From positions 62,001-126,000 of the forward strand of contig JBKPOY010000026.1 of assembly GCA_046733295.1 (NCBI GenBank): 64,000 nucleotides of DNA, read 5' to 3'. Shown piece by piece: positions 51,014-58,181 of the stretch. The notes beneath the pieces are model-generated. The model saw only the letters and a program-made list of their open reading frames with translations. It was not told where the DNA came from and did no database searches. The position numbers and the translations under genes were made by a program. Each line of letters begins with the position of its first letter. Position 1 is the stretch's first letter. The DNA comes from 13-2-20CM-68-14 sp046733295 (lineage in GTDB: Bacteria; Actinomycetota; Thermoleophilia; Gaiellales; Gaiellaceae).

Positions 51014-51696
51014 AGCAGGCGGTCCTCGTGCTCGTCGGCGCCGCAGTCCTCGCGGGCTGCGGCGCCACCTCGCACGGCAAGGGGAACGCGAGCGTCTGGA
51101 TCACGCGCGACCGCGGGGAGCAGGTCGTGCTCGTTCGAAAGGTGCCGGCGGGGATCACAGCGATGGACGCCCTGCAGCGGGTGGCGAAGGTCGAGACGCG
51201 CTACGGCGGTCGGTTCGTGCAGTCGATCGACGGCGTCTCCGGATCCTTGTCCAGGAAGCGCGACTGGTTCTACTTCGTCAACGGCTACGAGGCCGACAGG
51301 GGGGCGGCCGACTATGAGCTGCACGACGGCGACGTGGAATGGTGGGACTACCGCTCCTGGAAGACGTCCATGCACGTGCCGATCGTCGTCGGTGCCTTTC
51401 CGGAGCCGTTCCGTCACGGCTACGACGGCAAGACGCGAAAGGCGACGGTCGTGTTCACGTCTCCCGAGCTGCGGGACGAGGCCCAGGCGCTCGGCAGGAT
51501 CATCGGTGCGAAGAAGGTCGACGCCGACGAGCTCGACGACGTCAACGTTCTCTTTCTAACGCGTGCGGACGTGCCGCTGAGCGCGACGACGGACGGTCCC
51601 GGGAAGCCGGTGAGATTCGTGCTGGGCCCGACCGCCGCCCGGAGGCTGCTGTCCGACCGGAAGCTCGTCCGCTACCGCTACACGGGGCTGCGGTGA
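51010..51696 (+). CDS. DUF4430-type lipoprotein
   Basis: A 228-residue lipoprotein. The N-terminus (VLVLVGAAVLAGC) is a lipobox signal with Cys at about residue 17, so the mature protein is membrane-anchored outside the cell. Residues about 35-120 are DUF4430-like (AGITAMDALQRV... DWFYFVNGYEADRGAADYELHDGDVEWWDYRSW), sharing the F-Y-F-V-N-G and DGDVEWWDY landmarks with the preceding protein. The C-terminal 100 residues are a different alpha/beta domain (AFPEPFRHGYDGKTRKATVVFTS...). The gene is coupled to its neighbours by GTGA overlaps on both sides. Confidence 0.78.
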   Translation: MKQAVLVLVGAAVLAGCGATSHGKGNASVWITRDRGEQVVLVRKVPAGITAMDALQRVAKVETRYGGRFVQSIDGVSGSLSRKRDWFYFVNGYEADRGAADYELHDGDVEWWDYRSWKTSMHVPIVVGAFPEPFRHGYDGKTRKATVVFTSPELRDEAQALGRIIGAKKVDADELDDVNVLFLTRADVPLSATTDGPGKPVRFVLGPTAARRLLSDRKLVRYRYTGLR

Positions 51697-52391
51697 GACC
51701 GGCCGCTGCCGCCGCGCTGCTGTTCGGGCTGGCCGCTGCCACCCTGCTCGCTCGGCACACGGTCTCCGTCGCCGTTCTCGCTGCTCTGTTGCTCGTCGTC
51801 TGCCTGCGAGCGCCGGCCACCCGGCGCTGGCCCTATCTCGTCGGAGCCATCGGCTCGTCGGTCGCCCTGTTCGCGGTGACGCCCTTCGTGGAGCGGCTGC
51901 CGGGCCCGGTGCTCTGGACCGGGCCGACAATCCCCGTCGTCGGCACGCTCGACGTGACGACGCCCGAGCTTTCGGGGGCACTCTTCAACGCGCTGCGGAT
52001 CGCGGCGGTCACGCTCGCGTTCGCCGCCTACGCGCTCCTGCTCGACCACGACCGGCTGGTGCAGTCGGCCGGCTTCGCGCGGCGGTCGGTACTCGCGGTC
52101 GCTCTCGCGACGCGGCTCGTTCCGGCGCTCGAGCGCGACGCGGCCGGGCTCGTCGAGGCGCTTCGCGGCCGCGGAGTCGAGCCGACGGGCGTCCGAGGCC
52201 GGGCGCGGCTGCTCTCTCCGCTGCTCGCGGGCTCGCTCGAGCGGAGCCTGAACCTCGCCGAGGCGATGGAAGCGCGCGGCTTCGGTCGCGCAGGTGCGAC
52301 ACGCCTGCCGGCGCCGCCGTGGCGCCGCCTCGACCAGGCCGCGCTGGCAGCAGCCGTGGCGGCCGTGGCCGTGGGGGCGCTGTGGCTCTAG
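51693..52391 (+). CDS. ECF transporter T component (CbiQ/EcfT-like)
   Basis: A 232-residue transmembrane coupling subunit of an energy-coupling-factor importer. Four to five membrane helices occupy the first two thirds. The cytoplasmic coupling helices carry the characteristic Ala-Arg-Gly motifs: EALRGRGVEPTG (about 152) and AEAMEARGFGRAG (about 190), which contact the two ATPases. GTG 51693 overlaps the lipoprotein stop, and the next gene's GTG lies inside its last codons. It connects the ATPase domains to the S component encoded downstream. Confidence 0.88.
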   Translation: MRPAAAAALLFGLAAATLLARHTVSVAVLAALLLVVCLRAPATRRWPYLVGAIGSSVALFAVTPFVERLPGPVLWTGPTIPVVGTLDVTTPELSGALFNALRIAAVTLAFAAYALLLDHDRLVQSAGFARRSVLAVALATRLVPALERDAAGLVEALRGRGVEPTGVRGRARLLSPLLAGSLERSLNLAEAMEARGFGRAGATRLPAPPWRRLDQAALAAAVAAVAVGALWL

Positions 52392-53740
52392 CCCGTGTGG
52401 AAAGTTTGACGTTCTCGTACCCCGGAGCGACCGAACCGGCCTTGCGAGGCGTGTCCTGGGGTCTGACCCCGGGACAGGTCGTCGCGGTACTCGGCTCGTC
52501 CGGGTCCGGGAAGTCGACGCTGCTGCGGGCGCTCGGGGGCCTCGTGCCGCACTTTCACGGCGGCACGTTCGCGGGCCGCGTCGAGGTCGCCGGGCTCGAC
52601 ACTCGTCGCCACGCGCCGGCCGAGCTCGCGGGCCCGGTCGCAACGCTCTTCCAGGATCCGGAGGACCAGGTCGTCTTCACGCGCGTGCTCAACGAGGTCG
52701 CGTTCGGGCTCGAGAATGTCGGCACTCCTCCGGGCGAGATCGAGCGTCGTGCACTCGAGTCGCTGGGCGCGCTCGGCGTCGAGCACCTCGCGGGACGGCT
52801 GATCACCGAGCTCTCCGGAGGCGAGCTCCAGCGGGTCTGCCTGGCCGCGACGCTCGCGCTCGAGCCGGAGCTGCTCCTCCTCGACGAGCCGACCTCGCAG
52901 CTCGACCCGGACGGCGCCGAAACGCTCGTCGAGCATGCCTGCCGCCTCGCGCGCGAGCGCGGCACCGCTGTCGTGATGTCGGAGCAGCGGCCCGCGCTGC
53001 CGCTGGCAGTGGCCGACAGGGTGCTGTTCCTCGAGGGAGGCCGCATAGCCTTCGACGGAACGGCGCCGGACGCATCCGAGTGGTTGGCCGAGCGGCACCC
53101 CGCCTACCTGGACACGCCGGCGTCACCGCCGCCCGCCGAGCGAGGCGAGGTCGTCTGTGATCTCGACCGCGTGTCGTTCGCCTACGAGGATCACCTGCTC
53201 GTCGTCGACGAGGCGGATCTCGAGCTCCGTCGCGGCGAGGTCGTCGCCCTTGCCGGCGCGAACGGCTCCGGCAAGACCACCCTGGCGAAGCTCGCGGCCG
53301 GGCTGCTCGAGCCCGCCGCCGGTCGGATCCACCGCCGCGGCCGGGCGACGTACCTGTCCCAGGATCCCGGCCGCTACGTCTTCCGCGAGCGGGCCGACGA
53401 AGAGGTCGCGGTCGGTGTGGACGGGGATCTCGCAGCCGCCCGGAGGGCTCTCGCCGCCGTCGGGCTCGAGGGCTCCGAGCACCGCCATCCCCGGGACCTT
53501 TCGAGCGGCGAGCGGGAGCGACTCGCGCTCGCCGCCGTGCTGGCGCCGGCCCCGGATCTGCTCGTGCTCGACGAGCCGACCCGTGGAGTCGACCCCGAGC
53601 GCAAGGCCGAGCTGGCGGCGCTCCTCCGGCGCTCCGCTCGCGAGCGCGCAGCCCTGGTCGTCACCCACGACCGGGCGTTCGCGACCGAGGTTGCCGATCG
53701 CGTCGTCTCACCGGCTGAGCGGGAGCCCGTCCATGCCTAG
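52382..53740 (+). CDS. fused double ATPase of an ECF transporter (EcfA-EcfA')
   Basis: A 452-residue protein with two ABC domains in one chain, replacing the usual EcfA/EcfA' pair. Domain 1 has Walker A GSSGSGKST (G38-K44), the ECF-type Q-loop FQDPEDQVVF, LSGGELQR and LLLLDEPTSQLDP. Domain 2 has GANGSGKTT, LSQDPGRYVF, LSSGERERL, LLVLDEPTRGVDP and the H-loop VVTHD. In domain 1 the H-loop histidine is replaced by Gln202 (MSEQR), so that site may be impaired. The start is taken at GTG 52382, overlapping the T-component gene by 10 bp. A GGGGTCTGACCCC palindrome lies within the early coding sequence. Confidence 0.9.
   Translation: MALARVESLTFSYPGATEPALRGVSWGLTPGQVVAVLGSSGSGKSTLLRALGGLVPHFHGGTFAGRVEVAGLDTRRHAPAELAGPVATLFQDPEDQVVFTRVLNEVAFGLENVGTPPGEIERRALESLGALGVEHLAGRLITELSGGELQRVCLAATLALEPELLLLDEPTSQLDPDGAETLVEHACRLARERGTAVVMSEQRPALPLAVADRVLFLEGGRIAFDGTAPDASEWLAERHPAYLDTPASPPPAERGEVVCDLDRVSFAYEDHLLVVDEADLELRRGEVVALAGANGSGKTTLAKLAAGLLEPAAGRIHRRGRATYLSQDPGRYVFRERADEEVAVGVDGDLAAARRALAAVGLEGSEHRHPRDLSSGERERLALAAVLAPAPDLLVLDEPTRGVDPERKAELAALLRRSARERAALVVTHDRAFATEVADRVVSPAEREPVHA
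52458..52470. repeat. GGGGTCTGACCCC palindrome inside the ECF ATPase gene
   Basis: A second gene-internal copy of the palindrome, encoding Trp-Gly-Leu-Thr-Pro-Gly in frame, flanked by TCC and GGA so that the inverted repeat extends outward. Confidence 0.6.
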
Positions 53741-54407
53741 GGCCGTGACCGTGACCGCCGCCGGAGCGGCCTTCGCAGCCGCGGCCTGGGCGGCTCTGTC
53801 GCCCGACCGGGCCGGACTTGCTCTCCTGCTCGTCGCCGTGGCCGTGCTGGTCGCGGGCACGGCGTGGCTCGAGCCGGGGTTGGGGACAAGCAAGACGCTC
53901 GCTCTCGTGGCGACGCTCGCCGCCGCAGCCGCGGGCGGCCGCGTCCTCTTCGCCGCGATTCCCGGCGTCCAGCCGGTGACCGTCGTCGCCGTCGCCGCCG
54001 GCGCAGCCCTCGGTGCCCGCGCCGGGTTCGGCGTGGGAGCCCTCGCCGCGCTGGTGTCGAACTTTTTCCTCGGCCAGGGGCCGTGGACGCCGTGGCAGAT
54101 GCTGGCGTGGGGCGGATGCGGGGTCGTGGGGGCGCTTGCCGCGCCGCTAGTCCGGCGCCGCGTTCCGTTCGCGCTGCTCTGCTTCGCCCTCGGCTTCGCG
54201 TTCAGCGGCCTGATGGACGTGTGGGAGTGGTACAGCTTCTATCCGCACACCTGGGCCGCGCTCACCGTCCAGGTCGGTCGTGGTTTCTGGTTCGACGCCG
54301 CGCACGCGATCGGAAACGTCGCGCTCGCGCTCGTTGCCGGCCCCGAGCTTCGCCGCCTGCTGGAGCGGTTCGGCCGTCGCCTTCGCACCGAGGTCGCCTG
54401 GGCATGA
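53733..54407 (+). CDS. ECF transporter S component (predicted corrinoid-specific)
   Basis: A 224-residue integral membrane protein with about six helices and no soluble domain, as expected for the substrate-binding S component. The loop GALAALVSNFFLGQGPWTPWQMLAWGGCGVVGAL (about 108-140) and the late FSGLMDVWEWYSFYPHTW segment resemble S components of the vitamin-uptake superfamily. It overlaps the ATPase gene by 8 bp and the last operon gene by 4 bp. Specificity is inferred from the cobalamin riboswitch and the transcobalamin-like neighbours. It resembles neither BioY, RibU nor ThiT in any motif that I can recall. Confidence 0.75.
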   Translation: MPRAVTVTAAGAAFAAAAWAALSPDRAGLALLLVAVAVLVAGTAWLEPGLGTSKTLALVATLAAAAAGGRVLFAAIPGVQPVTVVAVAAGAALGARAGFGVGALAALVSNFFLGQGPWTPWQMLAWGGCGVVGALAAPLVRRRVPFALLCFALGFAFSGLMDVWEWYSFYPHTWAALTVQVGRGFWFDAAHAIGNVALALVAGPELRRLLERFGRRLRTEVAWA

Positions 54408-55240
54408 AGCCGGCGGCTCTGGCGGCCTCGGCGCTCGTGGCGCTCTCCCCGGCCGCGAGCGGGACGGCCTTCCTGCAATCGCATCAGCTCGAGAACGGCG
54501 GCTTCGCCGAGCGCGGCGGCTCGGGGTACCCACAGCTGACGGCGTGGGCGGTGCTCGGGCTCCGTGCGGCCGGGAACGACGCCCGGCCAGCCGCCGGTCG
54601 CTTCCTGGCCCAGCACGAGCCCGAGCTGAAGAGCCCGACCGACCTGGCGCTCGCCGTCCTCGCGCAGACGGCGCTGGGGCAGCCGCCCGGCCGCGCGCTT
54701 GCGCGGCTCCGCGCCCTCGAGCGGCCGAGCGGCGCCGTGGGCGCCCTCGTCAACGGCACGGCCTGGAGCGTGATCGCCTACCGCGCCGCCGGTGTCCCGG
54801 TCAAGGCCAAGACCGTCCGCTGGCTGCTCGCGCGCCAGACCCCCCGCGGCGGCTGGGGCTGGTCGGCACGGAACGTGGATTCCAACGACACCGCCGCGGT
54901 CGTCGAGGCGCTTCGCGCCGTAAATCTTCGAGGCCCGGCGATCCGCCGCGCGCTGAAATTCCTGCTCCGCTACCGCAACGGGGATGGCGGCTTCGAGCTG
55001 ACGCTCGGGCGGGGCTCCGACGCACAGTCGACCGCCTGGGTGGTCCAGGCGTTCGTTGCCGCGGGCCGGCCGCCGCCGCGTGGTTCGCTCGCATACCTCC
55101 GTCGGCTTCAGTCCTCCGACGGCAGCTTCCGGTACTCTCGACGGTACGCCGCGACGCCTGTCTGGGTCACTGCGCAGGTGTTGCCCGCGCTGGCGCGCAA
55201 GCCTTTTCCGCTCCCGTCCCCGTCAAAGGCGGCCGACTGA
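54404..55240 (+). CDS. exported alpha/alpha-repeat protein (transcobalamin alpha-domain-like)
   Basis: A 278-residue protein with a short signal peptide (MKPAALAASALVALSPAASG). It contains at least five repeats of the prenyltransferase/squalene-cyclase type, at about residues 27 (GGFAERGGSGYPQLTAWAVL), 107, 148 (GGWGWSARNVDSNDTAAVVEAL), 198 (GGFELTLGRGSDAQSTAWVVQAF) and 244 (GSFRYSRRYAATPVWVTAQVL). This is the alpha6/alpha6-barrel pattern shared with the cobalamin-binding domain of transcobalamin. No terpene-cyclase DXDD motif is present, so it is probably not an enzyme. It is last in the riboswitch operon and coupled by ATGA to the S component gene. Confidence 0.75.
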   Translation: MKPAALAASALVALSPAASGTAFLQSHQLENGGFAERGGSGYPQLTAWAVLGLRAAGNDARPAAGRFLAQHEPELKSPTDLALAVLAQTALGQPPGRALARLRALERPSGAVGALVNGTAWSVIAYRAAGVPVKAKTVRWLLARQTPRGGWGWSARNVDSNDTAAVVEALRAVNLRGPAIRRALKFLLRYRNGDGGFELTLGRGSDAQSTAWVVQAFVAAGRPPPRGSLAYLRRLQSSDGSFRYSRRYAATPVWVTAQVLPALARKPFPLPSPSKAAD

Positions 55241-55292
55241 CTCACCCTTACAGGGGTTCGGATCCGTATCCCGAACGCCGATGTGCCGTTAG

Positions 55293-56231
55293 ATGATGGT
55301 GGGGCGCCGCTCATTGATCGCTGGACTGACCGTGGCCACGGTGGCCGCCGGCTTCTTGCTGTTCCGCCAGGTGGGCGACGGCGCCATGAAGGTCGCCGTG
55401 ACGCCGAACTGGGCACTGCTCGCCGCCGGATTCGTCATCTGTGCAGCCGTGCAGCCCCTGCGCGCGCTCGCCTGGTCCTCGACCGTGCGCTCACCGGTCA
55501 GCTTCCGCGCGATCTACGCCTCGAGCTCGATCGGCTCCTTTCTGGACACGGTCTTGCCCGGCAGGCTCGGTGAGGCCTCGAAGGTCGCCGTGCTCAAGGT
55601 GACCGCCGGGACGCACTACCCCGGCTTCTCGCGGGCGGGCGGCTCGCTGCTCTGCGCCCACTTGCTCGAGATGATCGCCTTCGCCGTCCTGGGCGCCCTC
55701 GGCACGCTTTTCCTGCCCGTGCCGGCGTGGGCACGCTGGACGATGATTCTGGGCATCGCAGGCGCCGCCGGTGGGATCGCTGTCGCGACACTGCTGCACC
55801 GCTACCTCGGCAGGCGGCTCCCGGTCAGCATTACCACGTTCCTCGCCGGCGCCGCCGCTCCCCGCGCGGTGCTGCTGAGGGCGGGCGCGATCCTGCTCGT
55901 CACCTGGCTCGCACGCTGGTTCGGAATCCTCTTCGTCCTGCACGCGGTCGGCGTGCAGCTGAGCGTCGGCAACGCGCTTCTGTACATGGTGATCACCGGG
56001 CTCGCGAACACGGCGCCGATCCTCCCGGGGAATGTGGGCGTCTACCAGGGAGCCGCGATTGGCGCGCTCGCCCTGGCCGGATACTCGGGCTCGCACGCGG
56101 TCGCGGCCAGCCTGATGACGCCTCTCGTCGTGACGCTCGCCACAGCGGCCGCCGCGCTCGTCGGCCTCGCACTGTACGGCGGCAGCATCGCGGTTCTGTC
56201 GCGGGCCGCGCTCAGGCCCGGCAAAGCCTAG
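55293..56231 (+). CDS. LPG-synthase transmembrane-domain family protein (flippase-like)
   Basis: A 312-residue membrane protein with about eight helices of the lysylphosphatidylglycerol-synthase TM/UPF0104 family. Typical segments are SSIGSFLDTVLPGRLGEASKVAVL (about 72-95), LFVLHAVGVQLSVGNALLYMVITGLANTAPILPGNVGVYQGAAIGAL (the conserved P-G-N-x-G-xx-Q/E block) and a C-terminal hydrophobic pair. It has no catalytic aminoacyltransferase domain, so it is probably a lipid flippase or permease. It starts 52 bp after the riboswitch operon; whether read-through occurs is unclear. Confidence 0.8.
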   Translation: MMVGRRSLIAGLTVATVAAGFLLFRQVGDGAMKVAVTPNWALLAAGFVICAAVQPLRALAWSSTVRSPVSFRAIYASSSIGSFLDTVLPGRLGEASKVAVLKVTAGTHYPGFSRAGGSLLCAHLLEMIAFAVLGALGTLFLPVPAWARWTMILGIAGAAGGIAVATLLHRYLGRRLPVSITTFLAGAAAPRAVLLRAGAILLVTWLARWFGILFVLHAVGVQLSVGNALLYMVITGLANTAPILPGNVGVYQGAAIGALALAGYSGSHAVAASLMTPLVVTLATAAAALVGLALYGGSIAVLSRAALRPGKA

Positions 56232-56241
56232 CCACACTAGG
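56227..56241. promoter_or_regulatory. inverted repeat at the PadR promoter
   Basis: CCTAG-CCACA-CTAGG is a 5-bp inverted repeat directly abutting the -10 TATAGT (56242-56247) of the PadR gene. Its position in the promoter spacer fits an autoregulatory operator. The left arm includes the stop codon of the upstream gene. Confidence 0.4.
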
Positions 56242-56247
56242 TATAGT
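56242..56247 (+). promoter_or_regulatory. -10 element of the padR-type gene
   Basis: TATAGT matches the -10 consensus in five of six positions and ends 8 nt before ATG 56256. No ribosome-binding site is seen, so leaderless expression is probable. Confidence 0.5.
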
Positions 56248-56255
56248 TCGGCGCG

Positions 56256-56570
56256 ATGCGCGCCGAGACTCTGAGGGGCCATCTCGACCTCCTCCTCCTC
56301 GCCACGGTCGCCGCCGAGCCTGCGCACGGCTATCGGATCATCGAGGAGCTGAAGAAGCGCAGCGCCGGTGCGTTCGACCTGCCCGAAGGAACGGTCTATC
56401 CGGCCCTCCACCGTCTCGAGGCGAACGGCCTCCTCGCCAGCTCGTGGGCCAAGGGAGCTGTCCGTCGACGTCGTGTCTATCGCCTGACGGCGCGGGGGCG
56501 CCGCGCGCTGTCGGCGCAGCGGCGGGAGTGGCGCGGTTTCACGAGGGCCGTCGACGCGGTGGTCGCATGA
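56256..56570 (+). CDS. PadR family transcriptional regulator
   Basis: A 104-residue winged-helix regulator: LDLLLLATVAAEPAHGYRIIEELKKRS (helices 1-2), the recognition segment DLPEGTVYPALHRLEANGLLASSW and the wing RRRRVYRLTARGRRAL. It lacks the second C-terminal helical domain, so it is the short PadR-s2 type. Its stop overlaps the start of a membrane-protein gene, a frequent pairing in which PadR controls the membrane partner. The ligand is unknown. A small inverted repeat in its promoter may be its own operator. Confidence 0.9.
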   Translation: MRAETLRGHLDLLLLATVAAEPAHGYRIIEELKKRSAGAFDLPEGTVYPALHRLEANGLLASSWAKGAVRRRRVYRLTARGRRALSAQRREWRGFTRAVDAVVA

Positions 56571-57391
56571 ACTACCTGAACGAGTTGTCCGCGGAGCTCG
56601 CCGCCGTCGGGATCGTCGGGTCGCGGAGGCGGCGGATTCTCGCGGAGGTCGACGACCATCTGCAGGAGAGCCGCGACGTGGCAGGGTTCGGCAGCCCGGC
56701 CCTGGTCGCGCAGCGGTTCGCGGACGAGCTGGCGAGCACGGGCGCGAGGAGGGTCGGTATCGGAGCCGTTCTCGCGCTGGTGCCGGCGGGGCTCGTCTAC
56801 GTCGCGCTGTTCGCGTTCAACGGGCCTTCCGCCGACATCGCCTCGGCGCACACACTCGCAATCGGCCTGCCTGCGGCGGCCCTGATGCTCCTCGCGCCAC
56901 AGGTCGCGCTCGCCGCCGGGCTGTTGGCGGTTCTACGCGTCCACGCCAGGCGCGGCGCCGACGTCCTGCCCGCGGCCGAGGTGCGGGTACTGCGGCGGCG
57001 CGCGGCCGTCGCGTTGTCGGCCGGCGCGATTGCGCTCCTCGCCGCCGCGACCTACGCCCTCGAGTACCGCGCAGGGTTGCCGTCCTGGTGGGTGGCGACG
57101 GCGCTCGTGGCTGCGGGTGTCGCGATGGTTCCCGTGGTTGTGGCCGCCGGGGCGCTCCGCGCCACGAGCCGCCTCGAGCCGCGGGTCGGCGGCCCGGCGG
57201 GGGAGATCGCGGACGATCTCGGCGTCCGCGCCGCTCCTTGGCACGTGTGCCTCGTCGTCGCCGCGCTCATCGCGATCGGAGCGCTCGTCGCCGGCGGGCC
57301 GGACGAAGGCCCTCGAAACGCGATCGCCGAGTTCGTCGCTGTCTGCGCAGGCTTCGCGGTCCTCGGCCGCTTCCTCGGCCTTCGGCGCTAG
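56567..57391 (+). CDS. membrane protein paired with PadR
   Basis: A 274-residue protein. Residues 1-60 are soluble and helical (YLNELSAELAAVGIVGSRRRRILAEVDDHLQESRD... VAQRFADELA), resembling the HAAS/DUF1700-type signalling domain often encoded after PadR. From about residue 68 there are six to seven membrane helices. ATG 56567 overlaps the PadR stop. It probably works with PadR as a membrane-stress or ligand-responsive module, by analogy with padR-HAAS pairs. Its 3' end overlaps by 4 bp the stop of the convergent TMEM175-type gene. Confidence 0.6.
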   Translation: MNYLNELSAELAAVGIVGSRRRRILAEVDDHLQESRDVAGFGSPALVAQRFADELASTGARRVGIGAVLALVPAGLVYVALFAFNGPSADIASAHTLAIGLPAAALMLLAPQVALAAGLLAVLRVHARRGADVLPAAEVRVLRRRAAVALSAGAIALLAAATYALEYRAGLPSWWVATALVAAGVAMVPVVVAAGALRATSRLEPRVGGPAGEIADDLGVRAAPWHVCLVVAALIAIGALVAGGPDEGPRNAIAEFVAVCAGFAVLGRFLGLRR

Positions 57392-58005
57392 CGCCGTCTG
57401 GCCAGTTTCCGCTGCCACTGCTGGAGCGGCAGGGCGTAGAAGAGCGCGAGCGCGAGGTAGGCCGCCGCGCTCGCCCACGGCTCGACGAACGCCAGCGCGA
57501 GGGCGCTTGCGTAGAGGATCGTTCCCGGTGTGTAGGCGCGGGTGATGTCGTCGATCTCCTCCTGCGGCGCGCTCGGCGCGATCAGCCGGCGCTCGAACGA
57601 GGCGTAGCGCCACCAGGCGAAGAACGCGATCGCGATCAGCACCATCGTCACGCCGTAGAGCGCGGCCGCCTGGCGCGCGCCGTCCGTCTCGATGAACTGT
57701 GCGAGCACGGCCGTCGGGAAGGGGAGGAACGCGATCAGCAGCAGCAGCAGGAGGTTGAGGATCAACATCGTGTGATCGACGCGATCGATCAGGCTGAAGA
57801 CGCGGTGGTGGTTCACCCACATGACGCCGATCGTGAGGAAGCTCGTCAGGTAGCCGAGGTAGGACGGCCAGAGGTCGAGGAGCTCGCGCGAGAGTTCGCT
57901 CGCATGCTCGGTCGACGGAACATGGACCTCGATGATCAGCAGCGTGATCGCGATCGCGAAGACCCCATCGCTGAAGGCCTCCGTCCGCGAAGTCTCGGTC
58001 GGCAT
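57388..58005 (-). CDS. TMEM175/DUF1211 family potassium channel-like protein
   Basis: A 205-residue membrane protein with six helices. It starts with the family hallmark RTEAFSDGVFAIAITLLIIEVHVP (FSDGVFAIAITLL, about 10-22), the pore-lining helix-1 motif of bacterial TMEM175 K+ channels, followed by LTSFLTIGVMWVNHHRVF. Bacterial members form tetrameric, leucine-gated K+-permeable channels. Together with the TrkA and APC-USP genes at 43-48 kb it may belong to the cell's potassium handling, though it is encoded 9 kb away. Confidence 0.85.
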   Translation of the reverse strand: MPTETSRTEAFSDGVFAIAITLLIIEVHVPSTEHASELSRELLDLWPSYLGYLTSFLTIGVMWVNHHRVFSLIDRVDHTMLILNLLLLLLIAFLPFPTAVLAQFIETDGARQAAALYGVTMVLIAIAFFAWWRYASFERRLIAPSAPQEEIDDITRAYTPGTILYASALALAFVEPWASAAAYLALALFYALPLQQWQRKLARRR

Positions 58006-58043
58006 GACGAGATCCTCGCGTCCGCCGCGGACGACCGTCCCAA

Positions 58044-58080
58044 GCGGGCATGTCCGGGGTCAGACCCCGGACATGCCCGC
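58044..58080. repeat. 37-bp near-perfect palindrome containing GGGGTCAGACCCC
   Basis: Two exact 18-bp arms (58044-58061 and 58063-58080) flank a single central A. The centre is the 13-bp GGGGTCAGACCCC shared with three other sites. It lies in the 176-bp gap between the TMEM175-type and cupin genes, where it could form a strong hairpin in RNA. Confidence 0.75.
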
Positions 58081-58146
58081 AAGGGCAAAAAGACCTGCAC
58101 GCTGGGGGTTTTGCGCGAACGAGGGACATGACCGAAGGCCAAGAAT

Positions 58147-58159
58147 GGGGTCAGACCCC
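58147..58159. repeat. GGGGTCAGACCCC palindrome
   Basis: The second intergenic copy, 67 bp after the 37-bp palindrome and 22 bp before the 3' end of the cupin gene. The interval between them holds no gene that I can support. Confidence 0.65.
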
Positions 58160-58181
58160 TGACGCGTCCCGAAGGGCCGCG

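Noticed and set aside
54404..55240. Terpene cyclase or prenyltransferase enzyme
   Set aside because: The repeats fit the fold, but there is no DXDD or zinc-binding catalytic motif, a signal peptide is present, and the operon is a cobalamin-regulated transporter.
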